IMG/VR virus record: IMGVR_UViG_3300037585_003992
Coordinates: 1-38,341 of that record
Strand: one strand, 5' to 3'
From: a virus
Length of the DNA: 38,341 nt
Below the pieces are notes generated by a model. The model was not told where the DNA came from and did no database searches. It saw nothing but the letters and a program-made list of their open reading frames with translations. A program made the position numbers and the translations under genes. Position 1 is the stretch's first letter; the number at the start of each line of letters is the position of its first letter. Below, piece after piece: positions 31,818 through 38,341 of the stretch.

Positions 31818-33397
31818 GCGCTAGGCCAACGAAGTTTGTTCATGTCGAACTGGTCGACATCAACTCGTTGGCTAAGGCCCCGTACAACCCGAGGCGCACC
31901 GATCCGCACCGGTACGAACTTGTAAAGACATCACTCAAGAAACTTGGGTGGCTGCTGCCCATGTACGTGACCCCAGAAGGGGTCGTCCTCTCCGGTCATC
32001 AACGCCTTGATGCAGCCCGCGAACTCGGCGCCAACAAGGTTCCAGTCGTGGTGCTCCACGGCCTGGACCACGAACGTCGGCGTGGCGTGAACATCGTGTT
32101 CAACAGGGCCACGAACGACATGCACAAACACGATTCTGGGGAGAGCCTCGCCGAACGCCTCCCCAGGACAGTCATCGAGGAAGCCATCTCAGGTTTACCT
32201 GACATCAAGGTTGATTCTGATGCCTGGTACCCGTGCCTGAACATTGAGGTCGCCGACACCAGGGAAGTGATGGCTAAGAACATCACTCACTTCATTCCGC
32301 ATGCCATCCGCCAGGCCGAGAGTCTCTTTCACTGGGCTAAGACCTCGATCCCGCTAGTGGCCACCAGGAAGAGGAGGGTCGTCAACGGCCTGGGTCGTCT
32401 TCAACATGCTGCCGAGACTGGCATACCTGACGTGCAGATCATCACCGTTAGGGACAAGGCAGCCGACCTCGCCAGGATCATGCTGAACCACCTGTCGATG
32501 GACTTCGACCTGGAGGACAAGTACGCCGACGTTCTTCGCTACAACTCGTTCCGGCGGGCCTCGAACCGTCAGGCGCACCTCATGCCGGCCATGGTGTGCG
32601 ACATGATGACCGCCATGTCTAAGACGGGGACGACACAGCGGGCTTCGTCAGTTTTCGATGTCAATAACGAGAAGCACGTCAAGGCGTGGAAACGCTGGTA
32701 CGGAGAAACCGTCCTGGACTTCGGTGCGGGCCTCCTCGACAAGTCCCTGCTGTTGCAAGACAACATGGGTGTGGACTGCGTGGCGTTCGAGCCGTATTAC
32801 ACAGGCGGCAAGGACTCAGGGTTCGACATTGACGCCGCCAGGTACATCACCGACTGCTTCCTCGCCAGGGTCGCGGATGGGACAGAGTTTGATTCGATCT
32901 TCCTGGCGTCGGTGCTCAATAGCGTGCCTTTCAAGTCAGACAGGGACCACATCGTCACCCTGGTGGCCGCTCTATCCACACCAGGAACAACCGTTTACGC
33001 GGGTGCCATCTCCAGGTCAGCGGACCGTTACTTCGCGGCCATGGGGATGAAGGACAACGTGTCGAACCATGAGACCCAGTTCGATTCGTCGTTCGCTGCC
33101 GGTTACGAAGAGGGCGTGGTCGTGTCTGACCTGGTCAAGCACCCAAAGGTACAGAAATACTTCACCGTGGACGAGTGGCGGGACCAGTGGCTCCAGGGAT
33201 TCTCGGATGTGCACGCGTATGCGTACAAGCCGAACAAACTTGTACATGCCCAATGTCGAGATGCCAAACCTGTCGACCCGAGGGCCCTAGCGCAGGCGAT
33301 CCGGTTCGAGTTCGATCTCCCCTACCCAGAAGGGGCCCTGAACCGTGTTGAGGAGGCCTTTGACGCCTTCTCCCGGCGGTTGAAGATGGCGTTGTAA
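31814..33397 (+). CDS. ParB domain fused to a SAM methyltransferase-like domain
   Basis: 527 residues from ATG 31814 (ATGA overlap). The N-terminal ~95 residues are a ParB domain (VDINSLAKAPYNPRRTD; KLGWLLPMYV; LSGHQRLDAARELG). Residues about 295-450 are a class I methyltransferase: motif I VLDFGAG at 300, acidic ribose-binding turn AFEPY, and motif IV region EFDSIFLASVLNSVPF (D360). No NPPY-type motif, so it is not a standard amino-methylase. The region between is helical and may bind DNA. The domain pair suggests a sequence- or site-directed modifying enzyme; the base or group transferred is unknown. A CmoA homologue 0.5 kb downstream could supply an unusual cofactor. Confidence 0.75.
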   Translation: MSARPTKFVHVELVDINSLAKAPYNPRRTDPHRYELVKTSLKKLGWLLPMYVTPEGVVLSGHQRLDAARELGANKVPVVVLHGLDHERRRGVNIVFNRATNDMHKHDSGESLAERLPRTVIEEAISGLPDIKVDSDAWYPCLNIEVADTREVMAKNITHFIPHAIRQAESLFHWAKTSIPLVATRKRRVVNGLGRLQHAAETGIPDVQIITVRDKAADLARIMLNHLSMDFDLEDKYADVLRYNSFRRASNRQAHLMPAMVCDMMTAMSKTGTTQRASSVFDVNNEKHVKAWKRWYGETVLDFGAGLLDKSLLLQDNMGVDCVAFEPYYTGGKDSGFDIDAARYITDCFLARVADGTEFDSIFLASVLNSVPFKSDRDHIVTLVAALSTPGTTVYAGAISRSADRYFAAMGMKDNVSNHETQFDSSFAAGYEEGVVVSDLVKHPKVQKYFTVDEWRDQWLQGFSDVHAYAYKPNKLVHAQCRDAKPVDPRALAQAIRFEFDLPYPEGALNRVEEAFDAFSRRLKMAL

Positions 33398-33406
33398 CCT
33401 GGGCTT
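33395..33406 (+). promoter_or_regulatory. Possible leaderless -10
   Basis: TAACCT, which includes the TAA stop of the previous gene, is six bases before ATG 33407. The geometry matches the other sites but TAACCT is a weaker hexamer and no -35 is seen. Confidence 0.3.
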
Positions 33407-33889
33407 ATGTCTGATGCAGTGTTCGGCCCGTCAGGTCGTATCATCCTCCAGGACCTGAACGTGGCCCTGTCCAGCAACTTCGCCGAGTTGTCGAAGAACC
33501 GTCCCATGTCAAAGTTCGTCCAGGAGGTCGAGGAATACCGCTCTTGGATGGTGGAACTCCTCAAACATGAGTACGTGATCCTTGTGACAGCACGCTCGGT
33601 CGCCTATGAGGACATGACCCTGGAGCGCATCAAGAGCCAAACAGGGTGGATGCCTAACGACTGGTGCTTCAATCCCTGGATAGAAGACGAAAAAGCCGCC
33701 ATGCGCCCTCATCGGGCCAAAGCCAGGTACCTGAAAGAGATCATCATGCCCAGGTATGGGAATGACCCGAGCCTGTACTTCGCTATCGAGTCCAACAAGT
33801 TCTCACGGTCGATGTACAAGGCGAACGACATTGAATGTCGCGACGCCAACAGGGATGATTCTCAGCCCTGGAAGTCTTTGCTCCCGTAA
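33407..33889 (+). CDS. HAD-superfamily-like protein, atypical active site
   Basis: 160 residues. The order matches a small HAD phosphatase: motif I region RIILQDLNVAL (D16, but Asn at 18 where a second Asp is usual), motif II ILVTARS (T61, R63), motif III Lys in HRAKARYLK (K105), and FAIESNKFSRSMY where the metal-binding Asp is E128. T4 polynucleotide kinase phosphatase and related phage enzymes have similar TxR motifs. Loss of D18 may mean altered chemistry. It stands between the ParB-methyltransferase and CmoA genes. Confidence 0.6.
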   Translation: MSDAVFGPSGRIILQDLNVALSSNFAELSKNRPMSKFVQEVEEYRSWMVELLKHEYVILVTARSVAYEDMTLERIKSQTGWMPNDWCFNPWIEDEKAAMRPHRAKARYLKEIIMPRYGNDPSLYFAIESNKFSRSMYKANDIECRDANRDDSQPWKSLLP

Positions 33890-33909
33890 GGCAAGTAGTG
33901 TCTGGCGTC

Positions 33910-34671
33910 ATGGAAGACACAATCATTCCCGAGGGGGCATGGGAGTTCGACGAGGGCGTCGCCGCTGTTTTCGAGGACATGCTCCAACGCTCCATTCCTG
34001 ATTACGAGATCATGCGCCAGGCAGTAAACGGGTTGGCGTTCAAGTCCCTGGATCAGCAGAGGACCACCCGCGTGCTCGATGCCGGTTGTTCAGACGGCTT
34101 GGCTTTGGCTTCCCTGGATGAGTATTGCCAGGAACGTGGCCACAGGATTGGCCAACTCGCTGGCCTGGACGTGTCGGGGCCCATGCTCGCTGGAGCACTC
34201 GACAGGTCAGATTGGCGCTGGAACCTCCAAATGGGAGACCTCCAGGAGCACCTCCCGTATGACACGGACCAGTTTGATGTGGTGCTCTGCGTTCTTACTC
34301 TCCAGTTCACCCCCAGGGCGCATCGTCAACGCATCGTCGACGAACTAACCCGGTGCTTGCGTTGGGGCGGACGCCTCATCCTTGTGGAGAAGATCATGGG
34401 GGCGACCTCTGAACTCGATGACGACATGGTCTCGGTGTATTACGACCACAAACGCAGCATGGGGTATACGGAAGAGCAGATAGAGAGAAAGAGACTCAGT
34501 CTCGATGGGGTGCTCGAACCCCTGACAGCGATGGAGAATGAACGCTTACTCCTGGACGCCGGTTACTACCAAACGGACTGCTTCTGGCGCTGGATGAACT
34601 TCGCCGGTTGGGTTGGGGTGAAGACCTGGGAAGGCTCTCTTCGACAGCGGTTCGAGGACCGACCAGCGTGA
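33910..34671 (+). CDS. cmoA: CmoA-like carboxy-S-adenosylmethionine synthase
   Basis: 253 residues from ATG 33910 (or 257 from GTG 33898). CmoA converts SAM and prephenate to carboxy-SAM, used by CmoB to make wobble uridine-5-oxyacetic acid in tRNA. Matches to bacterial CmoA recalled from memory: FEDMLQRSIPDY (E. coli FPDMLQRSVPGY), SAM loop VLDAGCSDG, CVLTLQFTPRAHRQ, GGRLILVEK, YYDHKRSMGYTEEQIERKR, and the ending WRWMNFAGWVGVK. The Arg in IERKR aligns with E. coli Arg199, which holds the carboxylate of carboxy-SAM and separates CmoA from ordinary methyltransferases. No CmoB is seen. Stop overlaps the terminase small subunit start. Confidence 0.82.
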   Translation: MEDTIIPEGAWEFDEGVAAVFEDMLQRSIPDYEIMRQAVNGLAFKSLDQQRTTRVLDAGCSDGLALASLDEYCQERGHRIGQLAGLDVSGPMLAGALDRSDWRWNLQMGDLQEHLPYDTDQFDVVLCVLTLQFTPRAHRQRIVDELTRCLRWGGRLILVEKIMGATSELDDDMVSVYYDHKRSMGYTEEQIERKRLSLDGVLEPLTAMENERLLLDAGYYQTDCFWRWMNFAGWVGVKTWEGSLRQRFEDRPA

Positions 34672-35291
34672 CTCTCGCTATCCCGAGGGAGAAACGGGAG
34701 ACCCTGCTCAAGTTGATCTCTGCCGGCAACTACCAGAGAACAGCCTGTCGCGCCGCCGGCGTCTCCGAGTGGGCGTTTTACGACTGGAAGAAGAGGGGCG
34801 AAGCGGCCATTGACGATAGGAGCCAGGGGATAGCCCTTACCGAAGACCAGGAGGAGTGCATTTGGTTTGTTGAAGCGCTCGATGAAGCACGTGCCAAAGC
34901 GGAAGCCGCCCTTGTCGCCAGGTGGTACACCGAGGCCGCTGACGGCGACTGGCGGGCGGCAGAACGCTTCCTGGCTAAGGCATTCCCAGAGCGGTGGTCT
35001 GATCCAGCGACCCGTCTGGAGATCACAGGCAAGAACGGCGGGCCGGTTGCCCAGTTGTCAGCCCACATGCACGTCCTGCAAGAGGCCGACGGCGACAGAC
35101 AGCGTAAAGTGTTGGAAGCGCTGGTTGAATCCGGCGACTTGCCAGAGAACGTCCTGGAGGCATGGGATGGCGACAGCGGAGATCAGGGACCAGTTATCGA
35201 CACTGATGTCGTGGAGGACCCCGTGCAATCTGGCGATTCCTCACCTCCCGCACCCGAAACAACAAGCGTTCCTGACCTGGAACACGACTAA
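34668..35291 (+). CDS. terS: Terminase small subunit
   Basis: 207 residues from GTG 34668 (GTGA overlap). An N-terminal HTH (ISAGNYQRTACRAAGVSEWAFYDW) that would recognise the packaging site, then a helical region with the AEAALVARWYTEAADGDWRAAERFL segment common to actinophage small terminases, for oligomerisation, and an acidic C-terminus (residues 170-207), likely the contact with the large subunit. Its 3' part overlaps the large subunit gene by about 125 bases in another frame. Confidence 0.8.
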   Translation: MTLAIPREKRETLLKLISAGNYQRTACRAAGVSEWAFYDWKKRGEAAIDDRSQGIALTEDQEECIWFVEALDEARAKAEAALVARWYTEAADGDWRAAERFLAKAFPERWSDPATRLEITGKNGGPVAQLSAHMHVLQEADGDRQRKVLEALVESGDLPENVLEAWDGDSGDQGPVIDTDVVEDPVQSGDSSPPAPETTSVPDLEHD

Positions 35292-36498
35292 GGAAGCGCT
35301 CTTCGGCGGCGCTGCCGGCGGCGGTAAATCAGACACCCTGCTCATGGCGGCGCTCCAGTACGCGTGTGTGCCCGGCTACTCGGCCCTTCTCCTACGCCAG
35401 ACGTTCCCTCAGTTGTCGGGCCCTGACGGTTTCATCGACCGCACCACTGAGTGGCTGAACGAAACCGGCGCTCATTACAACGTCACGAACAAGCGGTGGA
35501 CGTTCCCTAGCGGTGCCACGTTGACACTTGGTCACTGTGAACGGGACGAGGACCGGTACAACTTCCAGTCGTTTGCCTATCAGTTCGTCGGCGCCGACGA
35601 GTTGACACAGTGGCCCACCGACAGGGTTTATCTGTACGTCGGGTTCTCTAGGGTTCGTAAACCAGCCCCCGATCCGTCGCTGAAGGCGTGCCCCCACTGT
35701 GGGCTGACTCTCGCTGACGTGCCGCTACGGATCAGGGCAGCAACCAACCCTGGTGGGCGAGGCAACGACTGGGTCTATGAGAGGTTCGTCCTGAACCCGT
35801 CGGACGACCGTAAGTTCATGCCGGCCAGGATCGCCGACAACCCGTCCCTGGATCGTTTCGCTTACGAGGAGTCGCTCCAGGAGTTGGACGCTGTAGAACG
35901 GGCACGCCTCTTGGACGGGAACTGGGAGGTCACCGAGAAGGGCGGCATGTTCGAGGCGGATTGGTTCGACCTTGTTGACACCCCGCCAGAGAACTCAAAG
36001 AAGGTCAGGTTCTGGGACCTTGCTGCCACAGCCGAAGCGAAGGGCAAGGACCCTGACTGGACCGTCGGGGCACTGGTGGCAGTCAGCGACGGCCGCTACT
36101 ACATCCTCGACATCCAGCGGATGAGGGGGACGCCCGGCGAGGTCGAGCGACTGATCCGCATGACAGCAGAGATGGACCCTCCAGGCACCCAGGTGATGAT
36201 GGAGCAGGAACCAGGAGCCTCGGGGGTCAACACGATCGACCATTACGCACGTGGGGTGCTAGTCGGCTATCCATTCAAGGGCGTCCGGTCCACAGGGTCG
36301 AAGGAGGAGCGGGCGCGCGTGTTCTCGTCTGCGGCCGAGATGGGTAACGTGAAACTTGTGAGGGGTCGTTGGAACAAGGCGCTCGTTGATGAGTGTGTCC
36401 AGTTCCCGAAGGCCAGCCACGACGACCAGGTGGACGCTGTTTCTGGTGCTATCAACTCGATCTCGAAACGTAAGGCGAAGGTTCGGCTGATCCTGTGA
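35167..36498 (+). CDS. terL: Terminase large subunit
   Basis: 443 residues from ATG 35167, chosen because GGAGG lies six bases upstream; ATG 35206 is the alternative. ATPase: Walker A GGAAGGGKS (K54), Walker B FVGADE (D144, E145), coupling motif AATNPGG. A CPHCG zinc knuckle precedes the coupling motif. Nuclease domain, RNase H fold: D284 (RFWDLAA), E-containing MMEQEPGASG, and D419/D420 (SHDDQVDA). It cuts the concatemer and drives DNA into the procapsid. Chemical signature resembles the Terminase_6 group. Confidence 0.93.
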   Translation: MATAEIRDQLSTLMSWRTPCNLAIPHLPHPKQQAFLTWNTTKEALFGGAAGGGKSDTLLMAALQYACVPGYSALLLRQTFPQLSGPDGFIDRTTEWLNETGAHYNVTNKRWTFPSGATLTLGHCERDEDRYNFQSFAYQFVGADELTQWPTDRVYLYVGFSRVRKPAPDPSLKACPHCGLTLADVPLRIRAATNPGGRGNDWVYERFVLNPSDDRKFMPARIADNPSLDRFAYEESLQELDAVERARLLDGNWEVTEKGGMFEADWFDLVDTPPENSKKVRFWDLAATAEAKGKDPDWTVGALVAVSDGRYYILDIQRMRGTPGEVERLIRMTAEMDPPGTQVMMEQEPGASGVNTIDHYARGVLVGYPFKGVRSTGSKEERARVFSSAAEMGNVKLVRGRWNKALVDECVQFPKASHDDQVDAVSGAINSISKRKAKVRLIL

Positions 36499-36923
36499 AT
36501 CCTTATGAGGTGCAGTATCGGATGGTGAAAGCCGTCAAGATCGCCGATAAGGCTGAGCAACTCGGGTTCACGGTCGAAGAGTTTGAGTTGGAGAGGAACC
36601 TGGACTCCTGGGCGGCGATCGCTGGGGTCAACAAGCCTTCCAGGGAGACATGGGACATGGCTCTTTCTCTGCTGAGGTCCAGGCTTGAATATGATGGGCC
36701 CGGTGGGGTGGATAGTCCGAGGTTTATCCAGCATTTGGGCTCGATGGCCGTTCAGATCGCGGACACCCTCGCAAAACACGATGTTGATTCTGGCGAGGCT
36801 GACCGGCTCTCTAAATCCGAGAAACGTGCAGTTGAGAGGCTCTCTGGTGCCGAGAAGGACTCGTTCGACATAGGGAAGGTGTTCCTGGAAGCAAGGGAGA
36901 GGTTTAGGTGGCAGTCAAAATAA
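36495..36923 (+). CDS. Unknown helical protein after the terminase
   Basis: 142 residues from GTG 36495, overlapping the terminase stop. Predominantly helical (VKIADKAEQLGFTVEEFELERN; IADTLAKHDVD; EKRAVERLSGAEK). No family recognised. Its TAA stop begins the second copy of the 49-bp promoter element, so it ends the terminase transcript. Confidence 0.6.
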   Translation: MNPYEVQYRMVKAVKIADKAEQLGFTVEEFELERNLDSWAAIAGVNKPSRETWDMALSLLRSRLEYDGPGGVDSPRFIQHLGSMAVQIADTLAKHDVDSGEADRLSKSEKRAVERLSGAEKDSFDIGKVFLEARERFRWQSK

Positions 36924-36969
36924 ATCCCCCAGTTTTCGGTTGTGTTGAGGTGTCAACTGATGGTAGGCT
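36921..36969 (+). promoter_or_regulatory. Repeated 49-bp promoter element, copy 2
   Basis: Same element as 28108-28156 (39 of 49 identical). TTGTGT at 36940-36945, an 18-base spacer and TAGGCT at 36964-36969 form a usable promoter. Unlike copy 1, the next gene has a leader of about 27 bases with GAGGAG before ATG 37002. Confidence 0.6.
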
Positions 36970-37001
36970 CCGTATGTCAACAACCGACAGAGGAGCACAC
37001 C

Positions 37002-37430
37002 ATGACTTTCACCCACCGCAAGACCTACGAGTCCATCGGCCACTTCGCCGAGACGCACGACAGGTGCACCGCCAACGTCGTCTGGGACGAGGCAACCGAG
37101 CGCTACACCCGGTGCGGCAAGCCCGCTGTTCACTCGCTCGCACCCGTCGTCGAGTGGAACTCGTGGTACCACGAGTGCGCCGAGCACAAGGTGTGCACTC
37201 CGTCATGCAGGTGCAAGGGCAACTCCCATCACGTCTACACGGTCCACACGACGCTGGGTGGGACGACCACCATCACGATCTCAGCGACCGGCGAGACCAT
37301 CAAGACCCGGTCGGGAGCCCCCTACCTTCTCATCGAGGGTGGCAAGGTCACCGCCCGTGCCTGGAGCCTGAACACCGTGGCCCTGTGGAACATGGGCGGG
37401 AAGTTCTCAGGCCTCATCGTCAAGACGTGA
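37002..37430 (+). CDS. Cys/His-rich unknown protein
   Basis: 142 residues from ATG 37002, preceded by GAGGAG at eight bases; a longer frame from 36942 starts inside the promoter and is rejected. The first 75 residues hold Cys and His placed for zinc binding (DRCTANVV, TRCGKPAVHS, HECAEHKVCTPSCRCKGNSHH). The C-terminal half is a Thr-rich beta region (TLGGTTTITISATGETIK). No family recognised. Confidence 0.65.
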   Translation: MTFTHRKTYESIGHFAETHDRCTANVVWDEATERYTRCGKPAVHSLAPVVEWNSWYHECAEHKVCTPSCRCKGNSHHVYTVHTTLGGTTTITISATGETIKTRSGAPYLLIEGGKVTARAWSLNTVALWNMGGKFSGLIVKT

Positions 37431-37434
37431 CCTC

Positions 37435-37983
37435 ATGAATACCTTCTCTGAGGGGGAGGCGTTCGACCCCGGCATGTGCGACCACATCATCGAGATCGCT
37501 CGGAAGTGTGGTGGCCGGCCTCAAACGTCGGAGCACAGGGGCGAGCAGAACGTCCACGACTACGCCCTGCGATCCTGCACGGCGCACTTCCTTGACCGCC
37601 GGCACCACCCTCAGATCGTCATGGCCGTTCAGGAGTTCGCGGATAAGCACAACATCTGGGACTTCACCACCGACTGGGGTGGGGTGGGGATGCCCTCGGT
37701 CGAGGTCCTCAAGTATGTCGAGGGGGACCACCAGGCCCGGCACTCAGACTGGGGAGGGACGAACTCCAAGAGGAAACTCTCGGTGTCGATTCAACTCTCA
37801 GACCCTGACGATTACGAGGGCGGCGACATCCACCTCTACGACGGCCCAGGGACCTGGGAGTGCAAACGCGATCAGGGGTGGGGGACCGTGTTCCCGTCCT
37901 GGATGCTCCACGGGGTAGAGCCGGTCACGTCTGGCGAACGGTGGGTCCTGATTGGGTGGAATCTGGGTCCGCTCTGGACATGA
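37435..37983 (+). CDS. 2OG-Fe(II) oxygenase, P4H type
   Basis: 182 residues. Ligands H103-x-D105 (ARHSDWG) and H159 (MLHGV), with R169 (GERWVLIGW). DDYEGGDIHLYDG is the core turn and FPSWMLHGVEPVTSGERW the PKHD-type hydroxylase signature. Compact, with no extra domain. Four bases after the previous gene. Its 3' end overlaps the 3' end of the convergent oxygenase by 59 bases. Confidence 0.85.
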   Translation: MNTFSEGEAFDPGMCDHIIEIARKCGGRPQTSEHRGEQNVHDYALRSCTAHFLDRRHHPQIVMAVQEFADKHNIWDFTTDWGGVGMPSVEVLKYVEGDHQARHSDWGGTNSKRKLSVSIQLSDPDDYEGGDIHLYDGPGTWECKRDQGWGTVFPSWMLHGVEPVTSGERWVLIGWNLGPLWT

Positions 37984-38341
37984 GTTCAATGGCTTCTTCG
38001 TCGGTGAACCTGTCGCCGCCAGCCTGGTCCAAGCCCTCGCCCTCTAGCGGCCGGTTCTGAGCGATCGGGTTGTAGTACGCCTGCTTGATGTCCCACCTGG
38101 GAGACCGGTGGAACACGTGTGCATAGTCGTCGTGGAGGTCGTTTAGGAACGTCGGCGGTGTCCACATCGAGCACTGTTCGGGCTCCTTGACATCCAACTC
38201 TCCGTCCTGTGTCCGAGGGTCAGTGCCCTGCCCAAACGCGACCAGGTAGGCGTGCCGTGTGCCGCTCTCGACATTACGGACCTCGTGGAGGCCCATGAAG
38301 TTCGCAGGGAAGATACAGACATCACCCTGCTTGCAGGACAG
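37925..38341 (-). CDS. 2OG-Fe(II) oxygenase, C-terminal part (start outside window)
   Basis: On the minus strand the frame is open to the window edge; the internal ATG at 38296 is not the true start, because the 15 codons upstream encode GDVCIFPANF, the strand that precedes the distal His. Visible: the distal ligand in MGLHEV and, ten residues on, the 2-oxoglutarate Arg in GTRHAYL. About 139 residues are present; the HxD motif must lie outside. Closest to the group B paralogues at 4644, 5534 and 6318. A C-terminal extension of about 95 residues (YNPIAQNRPLEGEGLDQ) is not found in those. Confidence 0.75.
   Translation of the reverse strand: MSCKQGDVCIFPANFMGLHEVRNVESGTRHAYLVAFGQGTDPRTQDGELDVKEPEQCSMWTPPTFLNDLHDDYAHVFHRSPRWDIKQAYYNPIAQNRPLEGEGLDQAGGDRFTDEEAIELMSRADPDSTQSGPTVRQT

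Overview
The window is a stretch of a tailed double-stranded DNA bacteriophage (or closely related prophage). It is GC-rich, almost fully coding, and packed with genes that overlap by 1 to 30 bases. A long tape measure gene, a major tail tube protein, a probable frameshifted tail chaperone and a two-gene terminase indicate a siphovirus-like particle. The host is most likely a high-GC actinobacterium. The evidence is a recurring -10 hexamer of the TAnnnT type (TAGGCT, TAGAGT, TAGACT, TACACT) set 6 or 7 bases before an ATG or GTG, which predicts leaderless mRNAs of the kind common in Actinobacteria. No tRNA, integrase, lysin, portal or capsid gene is visible. Head genes probably lie outside the window, between the terminase end and the tail end of a permuted map.

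Layout. (1) 1-261: a 12-bp tandem repeat that on the minus strand encodes Gly-Lys-Asn-Gly repeats. (2) 232-7070: one compact plus-strand operon with seven 2-oxoglutarate/Fe(II) oxygenase-type genes, a DUF6065-like gene and a small unknown gene. (3) 7051-9017: five small minus-strand genes, one methyltransferase-like, the rest unknown. (4) 9084-20762: tail module (major tail protein, chaperone with -1 frameshift, 1469-residue tape measure, Dit-like protein, 1670-residue tail protein with an S74 self-cleaving end), followed by two small genes. (5) 21259-28110: replication and recombination (Erf/Rad52-like candidate, HIRAN protein, HTH initiator with origin-like iterons inside its gene, G39P-like loader candidate, RusA resolvase, SMARCAL1-like helicase) plus small genes. 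(6) 28163-33397: a four-zinc-module GIY-YIG protein, small HTH proteins, a protein with two ParB units, and a ParB-methyltransferase fusion. (7) 33407-34671: an atypical HAD-like protein and a CmoA (carboxy-SAM synthase) homologue. (8) 34668-36923: terminase small and large subunits and a follower. (9) 37002-38341: a Cys-rich protein and two more oxygenases, one on each strand, the last cut by the window edge.

The most unusual parts are the nine oxygenase-type genes around a Gly-Lys-Asn repeat protein, and the ParB / ParB-methyltransferase / HAD / CmoA block. The second invites the hypothesis that the phage makes carboxy-SAM for an unusual nucleic-acid or protein modification. Both functional readings are inferences; the motifs behind them are visible in the translations.
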